Positions 1-6,994 of a stretch of DNA of 10,361 bases are shown one piece after another. Numbering within the stretch: the stretch's first letter is position 1; every line of letters starts with the position of its first letter. The translations under genes and the position numbers were made by a program. Source of the DNA: an uncultured Lacibacter sp. Its GTDB lineage: Bacteria > Bacteroidota > Bacteroidia > Chitinophagales > Chitinophagaceae. The DNA lies in contig NZ_CAMLGT010000128.1 of the NCBI RefSeq assembly GCF_946479605.1, forward strand, positions 1-10,361, in the 5' to 3' direction. Under the pieces are notes generated by a model. It was not told the origin of the DNA and searched no databases. It was given only the letters and a program-made list of their open reading frames with translations.

Positions 1-738
1 AATGCTCAATACAAATCCTGCAAACAATGTAGATACTAAAAAGCCTAACAACCAAGGCAGGAAGCCTGCATAAATGATTGGCAATACAACAAACACAACC
101 AGGTGTACAATTTTAAATGCCCAGAAAACAACATGATCGCTCACATGCATTTTTTTCAACTGCATTGAACCAACTTTTTGTTTGAAATATTTCTGATAGT
201 CCAGTACAAAGATCCAGAGAATGTAGAGCAATGCATACAAAAACCAGAAATAATGGTGCTGGTATTTATGCAGCTTGTATTTCTTTTGTGTGCTGCTCAT
301 ACGCATCCATGGCTGAATGTCGATATCATCATCTACACCATCTACGTTTGTATACGCATGGTGAATGATGTTGTGCTTTACATTCCACATAAAACTGCTG
401 CCACCAAGTATGTTCAGTGAAAACGCTGCAAGAATGTTTACTGACTTGTATTTACTGAAACTGCCATGGGCACCATCGTGCATTACATTAAAACCAATGG
501 CTGCCACTAATCCACCAAGAACGATCGATTCAATGATACCTAATACAATACCCGGAGTAAAAAACACCAGGTGCACATATACAGCTGTTAATGCAACTGC
601 AAAAAAGATAGCTTTAAAAAACAATTGGTAATTGCCGGTTGGCTTTTTACCCTGCTCATCAAAGTAAGCATTCACACGACGCTTGAGTTCTGTGTGAAAT
701 GATTGCGCTTTCACCGCAAATTTTGGAGTACTCACCAT
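1..738 (-). CDS. Fatty acid desaturase, C-terminus cut by the window edge
   Basis: A membrane di-iron desaturase that would introduce a double bond into a membrane lipid acyl chain or acyl-CoA. The 246 visible codons stay open from ATG at 738 to the left edge. Histidine box 1 is HDGAHG (H87, H91) and box 2 is HNIIHH (H122, H126, H127), which match the HxxxH and HxxHH iron-ligand boxes of the family. Hydrophobic helices lie near residues 40-60, 64-84, 100-116, 160-180 and 205-245. The third box (QxxHH) should lie beyond position 1. The box 2 sequence, followed by AYTN and an acidic DGVDDDID stretch, resembles the acyl-lipid or linoleoyl-CoA (delta-6-like) desaturase branch. Regiospecificity cannot be read from the sequence. 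A perfect -7 element lies just upstream, so it is probably transcribed on its own. Confidence 0.9.
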   Translation of the reverse strand, partial: MVSTPKFAVKAQSFHTELKRRVNAYFDEQGKKPTGNYQLFFKAIFFAVALTAVYVHLVFFTPGIVLGIIESIVLGGLVAAIGFNVMHDGAHGSFSKYKSVNILAAFSLNILGGSSFMWNVKHNIIHHAYTNVDGVDDDIDIQPWMRMSSTQKKYKLHKYQHHYFWFLYALLYILWIFVLDYQKYFKQKVGSMQLKKMHVSDHVVFWAFKIVHLVVFVVLPIIYAGFLPWLLGFLVSTLFAGFVLSI

Positions 739-757
739 AAGATCAAAAAAAATAAAT

Positions 758-784
758 TGCCGCAAAGGTAAACTATCTGCGGCA
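758..784 (-). promoter_or_regulatory. Desaturase promoter -7 box inside an inverted repeat
   Basis: On the minus strand, 770-763 reads TACCTTTG, a perfect match to the Bacteroidota -7 element TAnnTTTG. It lies 25 bases before the desaturase ATG. No clear TTTG is seen at the expected -33 spacing. The box is enclosed by a perfect 7-base inverted repeat, TGCCGCA at 758-764 and TGCGGCA at 778-784, with a 13-base spacer. This geometry suits a repressor operator, but no regulator can be named. Confidence 0.5.
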
Positions 785-842
785 GTTAAGTACAGTCTGT
801 GGAATAATTACATGTTAATTACACATATTCTACAAACGAACA

Positions 843-1583
843 TCAGGTTGTAACCATAATAAGAGAGTCGAACGTGCGGATTCCCAATCGTTTCTCGCTT
901 TTAAAGCCTTCGCCATATTCAACACCAATCCGTTTACCAAACATTTTATGTCTTGATACAATCGTCTCAAAATAGGCTGGTGTGGATATATATGTTTGTG
1001 GCTCTTTATCTGTAGGGTTTACTTCTGTACTGCTGAACTGAGTGCCGTAAGCACGGATACTTTCCAATTTCCGGTCAAATACCGATGATATATCGAAGAT
1101 AATATCCGGTTCAGCATAACGGTCCTGGATGTAATGAAACACATATTTGGGTCGCCATGCTTCCTGCTGCACATCATCAAACGATGTTTCAATTTTACGC
1201 AGGCCCGATAAGAAACTTGCATCTGAAACCAATTTCGATGAACGGCCATGATCTGGATGACGGTCTTCCAGCGCATTACAGATAACAATCTCCGGTTTAT
1301 ACTGCCGTATCTTTTTAATAATCTGCAGCTGGTGTTCTTCATCATTCTTAAAAAAGCCATCACGCATGCCAAGGTTCTCTCTTACATGAACGCCCATAAT
1401 TTTTGCAGCAATTTCTGCTTCTGCTTTTCTTGTTTCGGCAGTACCACGTGTACCCAGTTCGCCACGTGTAAGATCAATGATGCCTATTTTCTTACCATTG
1501 TTGATCTCTACCATTAATGTCCCTGCACAACTTAATTCCACATCATCGGGGTGAACGCCAAATGCGAGTATATCTAATTTCAT
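843..1583 (-). CDS. bshB1: Bacillithiol biosynthesis deacetylase BshB1
   Basis: A zinc-dependent LmbE/PIG-L-family deacetylase. It removes the acetyl group from N-acetylglucosaminyl-malate to give glucosaminyl-malate, the second step of bacillithiol synthesis, in the cytoplasm. The 246-residue length is normal for the family. The HPDD motif falls at residues 11-14 and RHPDHGR at 108-114, so H11, D14 and H112 are the expected zinc ligands and D13 the expected catalytic base. The GELGTRG stretch near 41-47 is also typical of BshB1. The ATG at 1583 directly precedes the conserved MKLDILAFG start. The partner genes bshA and bshC are not in the window, which is normal for scattered bsh genes. It is transcribed in the same direction as the DUF4294 gene, 92 bases downstream of it, with a possible promoter between them. 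Confidence 0.93.
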   Translation of the reverse strand: MKLDILAFGVHPDDVELSCAGTLMVEINNGKKIGIIDLTRGELGTRGTAETRKAEAEIAAKIMGVHVRENLGMRDGFFKNDEEHQLQIIKKIRQYKPEIVICNALEDRHPDHGRSSKLVSDASFLSGLRKIETSFDDVQQEAWRPKYVFHYIQDRYAEPDIIFDISSVFDRKLESIRAYGTQFSSTEVNPTDKEPQTYISTPAYFETIVSRHKMFGKRIGVEYGEGFKSEKRLGIRTFDSLIMVTT

Positions 1584-1603
1584 CAGCTATAATTTTTGGA
1601 ATG

Positions 1604-1660
1604 TAAAAGTACAGGATAAGCAATGAAGTAAAATAACTGCAGTGTTAACTGTTAATACTG
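1604..1660 (-). promoter_or_regulatory. Possible bshB1 promoter with upstream dyad
   Basis: On the minus strand, 1611-1604 reads TACTTTTA, five of six conserved bases of TAnnTTTG, 20 bases before the bshB1 ATG. About 30 bases farther upstream, 1640-1660 forms a 21-base dyad centred on 1650. Its arms, CAGTGTTAAC and GTTAATACTG, pair at 9 of 10 positions, the exception being a G-T at 1644/1656. The dyad could be an operator at the -33 region, or a structure in the 3' end of the DUF4294 transcript. It has no U-tract, so it is not a typical terminator. Confidence 0.35.
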
Positions 1661-1675
1661 TGTGCAATGAATGAA

Positions 1676-2362
1676 TCACTTCTTTGTTGTAGAAGTGTTG
1701 GCAGCAGGATAACCATAATACATCCGGTCAATCTCCTGTACAATATCTTCTATTTGTTTATCAAAATGATCCTGGGCCGGACTCCACGCCTGTTTTAAAC
1801 TGGTACCTGCAAAAAACATCAGTGTTTGATAAAATCCGGCAGTGAAACCACCTTTCATTTCATGCACTATTTCGTAACAGTTATTACCTGTTTGCCGGTT
1901 GATAAGTTTCATCAACACTTTGCCTTGGTAAATTGACAGATCAGTCACCTTATCGGTAAAACTTGAACGCAATTCTTTTTCTCTTGACTTAATGTATTTC
2001 TTGCGTTCAGCTTTTCCTTTTATGTTTTCAAGGTGTTTGTTTACATCATTCATGACCACACCTGCCGAGCGGGCATACGGATAGGTTAAGTAAACAGCAT
2101 TACGCAAACGTGTCCATTGCGCCCAGTACTTCGCAGCATCTTTTGGGTTACCGCCCCACACCAGCACCTCTCCAATTTCACGGCCACCGATCAACTCTCC
2201 ATTTATGATCAGTGCTTTTACAAAAACGGTATCATGCACACCATACTCAGCTTTAACTACCTGAGGATTGACGGGATCAGTTGTTTGTGCAAACAAAAAC
2301 TGTACACTGCCCAGCGATAGGAAGAGTACAGATAAATACAATATATTTTTATGAACGCACAT
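1676..2362 (-). CDS. Secreted DUF4294 domain protein
   Basis: A 228-residue protein of unknown function from the Bacteroidota-specific DUF4294 family. An N-terminal signal peptide (MCVHKN, then a hydrophobic core, ending LFAQ near residue 26) suggests export to the periplasm. The mature part has the family pattern: a 'NGE' segment, then YWAQWTRLRNAVYLTYPYA at about residues 77-95, a charged helical middle, and IYQGKVLMKLINRQTGNNCYE-like residues near 145-165. The frame can be extended to a TTG at 2413, but the 17 added residues are encoded by a stem-loop, and the ATG at 2362 directly begins the signal peptide. I therefore prefer 2362. A terminator separates it from ccmF upstream, so it is probably expressed independently. 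Confidence 0.85.
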   Translation of the reverse strand: MCVHKNILYLSVLFLSLGSVQFLFAQTTDPVNPQVVKAEYGVHDTVFVKALIINGELIGGREIGEVLVWGGNPKDAAKYWAQWTRLRNAVYLTYPYARSAGVVMNDVNKHLENIKGKAERKKYIKSREKELRSSFTDKVTDLSIYQGKVLMKLINRQTGNNCYEIVHEMKGGFTAGFYQTLMFFAGTSLKQAWSPAQDHFDKQIEDIVQEIDRMYYGYPAANTSTTKK

Positions 2363-2419
2363 TTTCAGTACTGAAATTACAGAATCCTGCCTGTTTATAC
2401 AACAGACAGGCAAAAGGTA
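2363..2419 (-). promoter_or_regulatory. Structured leader and possible promoter of the DUF4294 gene
   Basis: On the minus strand, 2419-2412 reads TACCTTTT, a near match to TAnnTTTG. Next comes a stem-loop with arms at 2386-2395 and 2401-2410. It has ten pairs, one of them G-U in the minus-strand RNA, around a 5-base loop. After it, directly before the ATG, lies a perfect 14-base palindrome, TTTCAGTACTGAAA (2363-2376). The two structures fill the 5' leader and could affect translation. No function is known. Confidence 0.4.
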
Positions 2420-2446
2420 ACCAGCGCTGCCTTGTGAAGATTTTCT

Positions 2447-2483
2447 TAAAACAAATGCAGGCGAAAAACCTGCATTTGTTTAT
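2447..2483 (-). terminator. Intrinsic terminator after ccmF
   Basis: A perfect 13-base-pair stem, with arms at 2449-2461 and 2469-2481 and a 7-base loop. In the minus-strand RNA it ends in UUGUUUU followed by AAGAAAA. It lies 20 bases past the ccmF stop codon. It ends the ccmE-ccmF transcript and insulates the DUF4294 gene. Confidence 0.85.
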
Positions 2484-2501
2484 AGTAGCTATAATGTGTT
2501 A

Positions 2502-4970
2502 TTATACCGACTTGAGCTCCGCCTTTCTGTTCTTTTGAATGTGGTTCCATGTAGCCAACAGTGTACCCAGCGTCATAACAATAATACCCAACCACAATAC
2601 ATTAATTGCAGGGAATTGGTATGCCTTGAGTGTAACATATTCCAGCACTGAGTTACTTTCCTTCACTCCAAGTTTAATACCATCTGCCTCTGCCCCGCTG
2701 AATGCTACAACAAGGCTTTGCGAAATAACCGTATCAGCCACAGGCATAATACTGTTGCCACGCAGGATCAACAATGGTTCAGCTGTATATTTGCTGCTGT
2801 CTTTGGCATATATGGTTAATGAAGCAGCAAAAACAGAATCCGTTGCTTCATAAGGAATATTCTTCCGGGTAATATCACGACCCACATTTTCCAGCACCAT
2901 AAAACCTCTTGAATAAAATACGGTATCGCCTGGCTTTATTTTATGTTCTTTAAACGAAGAAGTGTCTTTGTTTTTTTCCTTATTGGGAAGTGATGTGATG
3001 TATGTGAACACATCTTTATGCAGGTAATGTTTACTGTCTGGATTAGCCATGATGCCTTCATTGCCTTTGAAGTTCACAAACGCATCGGGATATAAGGTAA
3101 ACCCTTCGTTCTTGTCTTTATACCTGAAATGTATTTTGAAATATTGCTTTGGGTCAGATGGATGTGTTGAATCACCAAGATAAGTAACCATGTACTTGCC
3201 CATGTCGGTTGAAATACCCTTCACCAATGTAAGGTTCTCAGCTGGGTTTTCCTGGCTCTGTTCACCAAAGTTGACCATAATGCCGCTGGTATTCCAGCTC
3301 AGTACTTCCTTTTTTGAGGCAGAGATAAATATTCCAAGTAATGTCAATCCAAATCCAACATGCGCCAGCGATGCGCCAGCTTTGATCATTTTCCCTTTTA
3401 TACCGGTAACGATGTACATACCGTTTGCAATAACAGCATATACCGATGCAAAAATGCCCAGGTGAATGGCACCTAAATAACCAATGCCGTACTTCCTGTA
3501 ATTAATGTCGCCGAATATGCTGATGCTGAGTGAGGCGACCAAGGCAATCGTTGTCGGTAACCAGATCGATTTCAGAAAAGCTGCACCGGCTGTTTGTTTA
3601 TATTTTAAATACTGGCTGATGGCTGTAAGCAATGCAATAACAAAAGCAAAAAGGATCAGCACTTTGTTGTAAGAATATTCAATGTCTTGTGCCGGGGCAA
3701 ATTTGGTCCCGAACATTTTATTGAACACAGGTAAGGAAGTTTTACCAATAATGAACAATGCTGAGATAAAGAACAACAATGAACCAACAAACAACCAGAA
3801 CTCACGTGAGCTGATGGCTTCTTCTTTTACAACGGTTGGAATTTGTTTGTACCTGATTGCAAACAAGGTAAGTGAAGGAACCACAAAGATCAAAAGGAAC
3901 GTGAGCAGCTGTGCATTCATTCCCAGATCAGTAAATGCATGTACACTGGTATCGCCCAAAATACCGCTACGGGTTAAGAATGTAGAGTAAATAATAAACA
4001 GGAACTGCAGAATAAAGAACAGGAAAGTTGCACGTAACGAATGTCCCGTATGTTTATAAGCAATTAATGTGTGGATACCGCAAATGGCAATGAGCCACGG
4101 CACCAGCGAGGCGTTCTCAACCGGATCCCATGCCCAGTAACCGCCAAAGGTCAAGCTTTCGTAAGCCCATGCAGCACCCATCATAATACCCAGTCCTAAA
4201 ATACCTGCACTGAAAATAGCCCATGGTCTGGCAAGTAATACCCAACCGCTGTAATCCTTTTTCCAAAGTCCGGCAATGGCAAATGCAAACGGTACAATGG
4301 TACTTGCAAAACCCAGGAAGAGAACCGGCGGATGAATGGTCATCCAATAATTCTGCAACAAAGGATTCAAGCCGTTACCATCACGAATAAAGCTGAGGTA
4401 ATCGCTGCGGAGATGGCCTTGCGCATCAAATCCTATCGGGAATTGTTCAGGGCTCAGCATTCCCTGATCACGCATTAACACAAACGGATTGCTGCCTATT
4501 TTAAAATCGAAGAAATAAATACCTAACACCATCGTTGCCAATGCAAACTGCATAAAGCTGATGGTGGTCATTACCGACGCTTCCCATTTCTTTTCCCGAA
4601 GAATGATGATGGCCCCCAACACACAATGCCAGAAACTCCATAAAAGAAAACTCCCCTCCTGTCCTTCCCAGAAACAGGCAAGAATATATTCCATTGGCAA
4701 CTGGTAGTTACTGTGCTGCCAGGCATATTTATATTCAAACCGGTGGTTTGATATAATGAAGTACAGCGATGCAAAAATGCCGATGATGGAGATGATCTCT
4801 GCCAGGAACGAATACCGGGCAATGCGTTTCCAGGCCTGTTGCTCAGACGGTATTTGCGACTGAGTGGCTTTGAAATAAGCTATGGTGGCGAGTAAAGAAG
4901 CTACAAAAGAAAGAATGGCAAGAAAAGTTCCGATCTGTCCGGGCAATAATTGTTCACCTATAAACGGCAT
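2502..4970 (-). CDS. ccmF: CcmF/CcsA-type cytochrome c heme lyase
   Basis: An inner-membrane heme lyase that receives heme from CcmE and attaches it to the CxxCH motif of apocytochrome c on the periplasmic side. The 822 residues are mostly transmembrane helices. Conserved CcmF features in order are WEGQEGSFLLW (101-111), HPP with H213, the WWD-like heme-handling segment GGYWAWDPVENAS (276-288), H300, RSG...SVHAF with H344, and AHVGFG with H537. These four histidines match the two periplasmic and two transmembrane heme ligands known in CcmF. A soluble region of about 240 residues (550-785) precedes a final helix, FPAINVLWLG onward. It is longer than the equivalent loop in Escherichia coli CcmF (about 650 residues in all), as is usual in Bacteroidota. 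The gene follows ccmE by 43 bases and is probably co-transcribed with it. Confidence 0.93.
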   Translation of the reverse strand: MPFIGEQLLPGQIGTFLAILSFVASLLATIAYFKATQSQIPSEQQAWKRIARYSFLAEIISIIGIFASLYFIISNHRFEYKYAWQHSNYQLPMEYILACFWEGQEGSFLLWSFWHCVLGAIIILREKKWEASVMTTISFMQFALATMVLGIYFFDFKIGSNPFVLMRDQGMLSPEQFPIGFDAQGHLRSDYLSFIRDGNGLNPLLQNYWMTIHPPVLFLGFASTIVPFAFAIAGLWKKDYSGWVLLARPWAIFSAGILGLGIMMGAAWAYESLTFGGYWAWDPVENASLVPWLIAICGIHTLIAYKHTGHSLRATFLFFILQFLFIIYSTFLTRSGILGDTSVHAFTDLGMNAQLLTFLLIFVVPSLTLFAIRYKQIPTVVKEEAISSREFWLFVGSLLFFISALFIIGKTSLPVFNKMFGTKFAPAQDIEYSYNKVLILFAFVIALLTAISQYLKYKQTAGAAFLKSIWLPTTIALVASLSISIFGDINYRKYGIGYLGAIHLGIFASVYAVIANGMYIVTGIKGKMIKAGASLAHVGFGLTLLGIFISASKKEVLSWNTSGIMVNFGEQSQENPAENLTLVKGISTDMGKYMVTYLGDSTHPSDPKQYFKIHFRYKDKNEGFTLYPDAFVNFKGNEGIMANPDSKHYLHKDVFTYITSLPNKEKNKDTSSFKEHKIKPGDTVFYSRGFMVLENVGRDITRKNIPYEATDSVFAASLTIYAKDSSKYTAEPLLILRGNSIMPVADTVISQSLVVAFSGAEADGIKLGVKESNSVLEYVTLKAYQFPAINVLWLGIIVMTLGTLLATWNHIQKNRKAELKSV

Positions 4971-5013
4971 GGTTGAGTAATTGATTCAAAAAACAGGTTG
5001 CTATGCAATGCTG

Positions 5014-5421
5014 CTAGTTGGCAGCTGTATTAATCTTAGCTTTTTCATCTGTGTACTTACTGGGGCACTTGATGAGAATATCATCGCACAAAAAAGCACT
5101 GTCAGTCATTTTTCCTTTTAATACCATGCGTTCGCTACGTTCCATATCCGTTGGTGGTTTCCCTTTCATGTACACCACTTTGGCAGTTCCTCCCAATGAA
5201 TCAACAATATGAAAACTCAGGTAATTAGGATTTTTAAGCGCATCGTATTCGATCTCTTTGCCGTTAGCAGTATCAAGTTTGGCAATAAGATGCAAAAATT
5301 TACCGGGCTTGGCTTTTGCAGAATCAATGGAATCGTAGGTAGAAAGATCGCCCATTGAACTAATTAGGATGCCAATGGCCACTGCTATTACTACCAAAAT
5401 CAGGATATGCGAGGTCTTCAT
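5014..5421 (-). CDS. ccmE: CcmE heme chaperone, cysteine (CxxxY) type
   Basis: A periplasmic heme chaperone that carries heme from CcmC to CcmF during cytochrome c maturation. The 135-residue protein has one N-terminal membrane anchor (about residues 5-23). An OB-fold-like beta domain follows (about 40-117), with the late family segment MVLKGKMTDSAFLCDDILIKCPSKY. The heme-attachment site of classical CcmE is H-x3-Y. Here the aligned residues are C119 and Y123 (CPSKY), the cysteine variant described for some archaeal and deltaproteobacterial CcmE proteins. The ATG at 5421 leads straight into the membrane anchor. It is the first gene of a ccmE-ccmF pair, and ccmA, ccmB, ccmC, ccmG and ccmH are not next to it. 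A consensus -7 box lies 24 bases upstream. Confidence 0.88.
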   Translation of the reverse strand: MKTSHILILVVIAVAIGILISSMGDLSTYDSIDSAKAKPGKFLHLIAKLDTANGKEIEYDALKNPNYLSFHIVDSLGGTAKVVYMKGKPPTDMERSERMVLKGKMTDSAFLCDDILIKCPSKYTDEKAKINTAAN

Positions 5422-5444
5422 TTTTGCTCTTTTGTTTCAACCCG

Positions 5445-5452
5445 CAAAGTTA
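5445..5452 (-). promoter_or_regulatory. Promoter -7 box of ccmE-ccmF
   Basis: The minus strand reads TAACTTTG, a perfect TAnnTTTG match, 24 bases before the ccmE ATG. No convincing -33 TTTG is seen. It would drive ccmE and ccmF together, ending at the terminator at 2447-2483. Confidence 0.55.
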
Positions 5453-5626
5453 GCCCAAAAACAAGTTGCTTTTTGTGATGTAAAACATAAAAGACAGATT
5501 ATTGGATAGGTGGTGCAAAAGCGTGCAGCAATTGTTCAAAGGTTCACCTCAACTGTTCTCCTGCAAATTTCCGGAGTTCTGTGCAAAACTTTCTATGCAA
5601 CCCTTTTCTGTTCCTGTGATGTCTAT

Positions 5627-5634
5627 TAACTTTG
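5627..5634 (+). promoter_or_regulatory. Promoter -7 box of the ureohydrolase gene
   Basis: TAACTTTG is a perfect TAnnTTTG match, 26 bases before the ATG at 5661. A T-rich TTTTCTG at 5604-5610 sits near the expected -33 position but is only a partial match. This box places transcription start downstream of the earlier in-frame start codons at 5502, 5595 and 5619, so it decides the start of the gene. The 5422-5660 spacer otherwise holds only the divergent ccmE promoter. Confidence 0.55.
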
Positions 5635-5660
5635 CATCGCTTTTTCAAATAGCACCCAAC

Positions 5661-6710
5661 ATGGCCGATCTATCGGGGTTTGACCCCAACAGCGCAGGTA
5701 ATCCCAACAACAATATTTTTGGTTTACCTTTTTCAGAGGAAGATGCTGATCTTGTTATTCTTCCTGTTCCCTGGGAAGTTACAGTAAGTTACAAAGCCGG
5801 TACTGCCCGGGCACCCGAACATATTTTCAGAGCCAGCCTTCAGGTTGACCTTCACGACAATGATACGAACGATGCATGGCGCAGAGGTATTTTTATGCGT
5901 GATGTTGACCGGAGTATCCTGTTAAAAAGCGACTACCTGCGGAAAGAAGCCGAACTGTATATTAATTATATATCGCAGGGTGAGAATGTGAACGACAATA
6001 AGTTCATGTGCAAAACGCTGAAAGAGGTAAATGCCGGCAGTGTTTTTCTCAACAATTGGGTATACGAACAAACAAAGGCCTTGCTTGAAAAAGGCAAACT
6101 GGTAGGCTTGCTTGGCGGCGATCATAGTACTCCCCTTGGTTACTTTAAAGCCATTGCCGAAAAGCATGGCGAGTTTGGCATACTGCAGATTGATGCACAT
6201 TTTGATCTTCGTGAAGCCTACGAAGGATTTATTTACTCACACGCATCAGTTATGTACAATGCTCTGAAAGAAATACCTGAACTGAAAAAACTGGTGCAGG
6301 TGGGCATTCGTGATTATGGCGATGATGAATGGGAACTTGTTTGCAACAGCAACTCACGTATAATTCCTTACTTCGATAAAAATTTAAAAGAACGTTTATA
6401 CGAAGGACACAGCTGGCAACAAATAGTAGATGAAATTGTAGAACAGCTTCCGTCCAATGTGTACATCAGTTTTGATGTGGACGGTCTCGATCCAAAACTT
6501 TGTCCGCAAACAGGCACACCGGTAATGGGCGGACTTGAAACAGAGCAGGCGTTTTACCTATTCCGGAAAATAATTAAAAGCGGCCGTAAGCTCATTGGCT
6601 TTGATTTGAACGAGGTGGGTGTAAGTACAAATGAGTGGGATGAGAATGTTGGTGCACGTATTTTATACAAGCTCACCAATTTACTGCTTGCCTGTAATCC
6701 CCGGCAATAA
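5661..6710 (+). CDS. Arginase/agmatinase-family ureohydrolase
   Basis: A binuclear manganese enzyme that hydrolyses a guanidino or formimino group. Substrates in the family include agmatine (to putrescine and urea), arginine and formiminoglutamate. All metal-binding motifs are present. With M1 at 5661 they are GGDHS (H155), DAHFDLR (D178, H180, D182) and SFDVDGLDP (D272, D274), followed by GTP, GGL and GFDLNEV (E318). The length of 349 residues is slightly more than typical agmatinases, with additions near the N-terminus and around residues 70-120, as in the agmatinase-like group of Bacteroidota. The frame is open back to a TTG at 5502, but that part is unlike the family and a -7 box at 5627 sits inside it, so the ATG at 5661 is the better start. 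The substrate cannot be fixed from the sequence. The gene stands alone between its own promoter and terminator. Confidence 0.9.
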   Translation: MADLSGFDPNSAGNPNNNIFGLPFSEEDADLVILPVPWEVTVSYKAGTARAPEHIFRASLQVDLHDNDTNDAWRRGIFMRDVDRSILLKSDYLRKEAELYINYISQGENVNDNKFMCKTLKEVNAGSVFLNNWVYEQTKALLEKGKLVGLLGGDHSTPLGYFKAIAEKHGEFGILQIDAHFDLREAYEGFIYSHASVMYNALKEIPELKKLVQVGIRDYGDDEWELVCNSNSRIIPYFDKNLKERLYEGHSWQQIVDEIVEQLPSNVYISFDVDGLDPKLCPQTGTPVMGGLETEQAFYLFRKIIKSGRKLIGFDLNEVGVSTNEWDENVGARILYKLTNLLLACNPRQ

Positions 6711-6730
6711 ACGATTCAATTGACTATACG

Positions 6731-6758
6731 AAGGCTCTCCTGGTGGGAGCCTTTTTTA
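6731..6758 (+). terminator. Intrinsic terminator after the ureohydrolase gene
   Basis: The stem pairs 6733-6739 (GGCTCTC) with 6745-6751 (GGGAGCC), with one G-U pair and a 5-base loop. It is extended by AA/TT and followed by a run of six T, 20 bases after the stop codon. It converges with the minus-strand terminator at 6786-6819. Confidence 0.88.
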
Positions 6759-6785
6759 TTCTTACAGATCAGGCACAACTCTTAA

Positions 6786-6845
6786 AAAAACAAAAAAGCC
6801 AACCCTGAAAAGAGTCGGCCGTTGCTAACCTATGAAAAACACCTA
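6786..6845 (-). ncRNA. Putative small RNA, copy 1
   Basis: Read on the minus strand, a conserved 5' part (AGGTGTTTTTCATAGGTTAG followed by CAACG) leads into a terminator hairpin. Plus-strand arms 6798-6806 and 6811-6819 give nine pairs (two G-U) with a 4-base loop. The U-tract is TTTTTTGTTTTTTT (rc of 6784-6797). There is no ATG or open frame on this strand, and no gene upstream that the terminator could serve. A promoter-like box precedes it. The expected transcript is about 60 nt. Copy 2 lies 144 bases away. I do not recognise the RNA family. Confidence 0.5.
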
Positions 6846-6848
6846 CGT

Positions 6849-6856
6849 GCAATATA
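6849..6856 (-). promoter_or_regulatory. Possible promoter box of small RNA copy 1
   Basis: The minus strand reads TATATTGC, a partial match to TAnnTTTG (four of six conserved bases). It lies three bases before the conserved repeat block. Another near match, TACAATTTG, lies about 10 bases farther upstream with TTCTG 19 bases before it. Which one is used cannot be decided from the sequence. Confidence 0.3.
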
Positions 6857-6931
6857 GAGCAAATTGTAATTACTTGTATATACACAGCAGAAAAAAAATT
6901 AACACCGGCAGAAGTGTGATGAGTAATGGGC

Positions 6932-6989
6932 AAAAAAATAGGCCGTCCCTGGAAAGAGTCGGCCGTTGCTAACCTATGAAAAACACCTA
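6932..6989 (-). ncRNA. Putative small RNA, copy 2
   Basis: It has the same layout as copy 1. The conserved 5' block is followed by a terminator hairpin with plus-strand arms 6941-6950 and 6955-6964, giving nine of ten pairs (one G-U, one mismatch) and a 4-base loop. The minus-strand tract after it is TATTTTTTT. The hairpin differs from copy 1 at several positions yet still folds, which supports a conserved terminator role. A -7-like box lies just upstream. No coding frame on this strand fits. Confidence 0.5.
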
Positions 6990-6994
6990 TGATG

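Larger units (their letters stand above)
6792..6989. repeat. Two-copy direct repeat (about 54 bases, offset 144)
   Basis: Copies lie at 6792-6845 and 6936-6989. Bases 6809-6845 and 6953-6989 are identical over 37 positions, and the rest differs at five scattered positions inside the terminator hairpin and tract. The 90 bases between the copies are unrelated to the repeat. The copies lack transposase genes and target duplications, so they are better explained as duplicated small-RNA units than as an insertion element. Confidence 0.85.

Noticed and set aside
178..631. Plus-strand open frames across the left edge
   Set aside because: They are antisense to the desaturase, whose histidine boxes and membrane segments are clear on the minus strand.
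2376..2413. TTG start at 2413 for the DUF4294 protein
   Set aside because: The added residues come from a stem-loop. The ATG at 2362 starts a normal signal peptide.
6792..6989. CRISPR array or insertion sequence as an explanation of the repeat
   Set aside because: There are only two copies, a 90-base spacer, no cas or transposase gene, and no terminal inverted repeats or target duplication.
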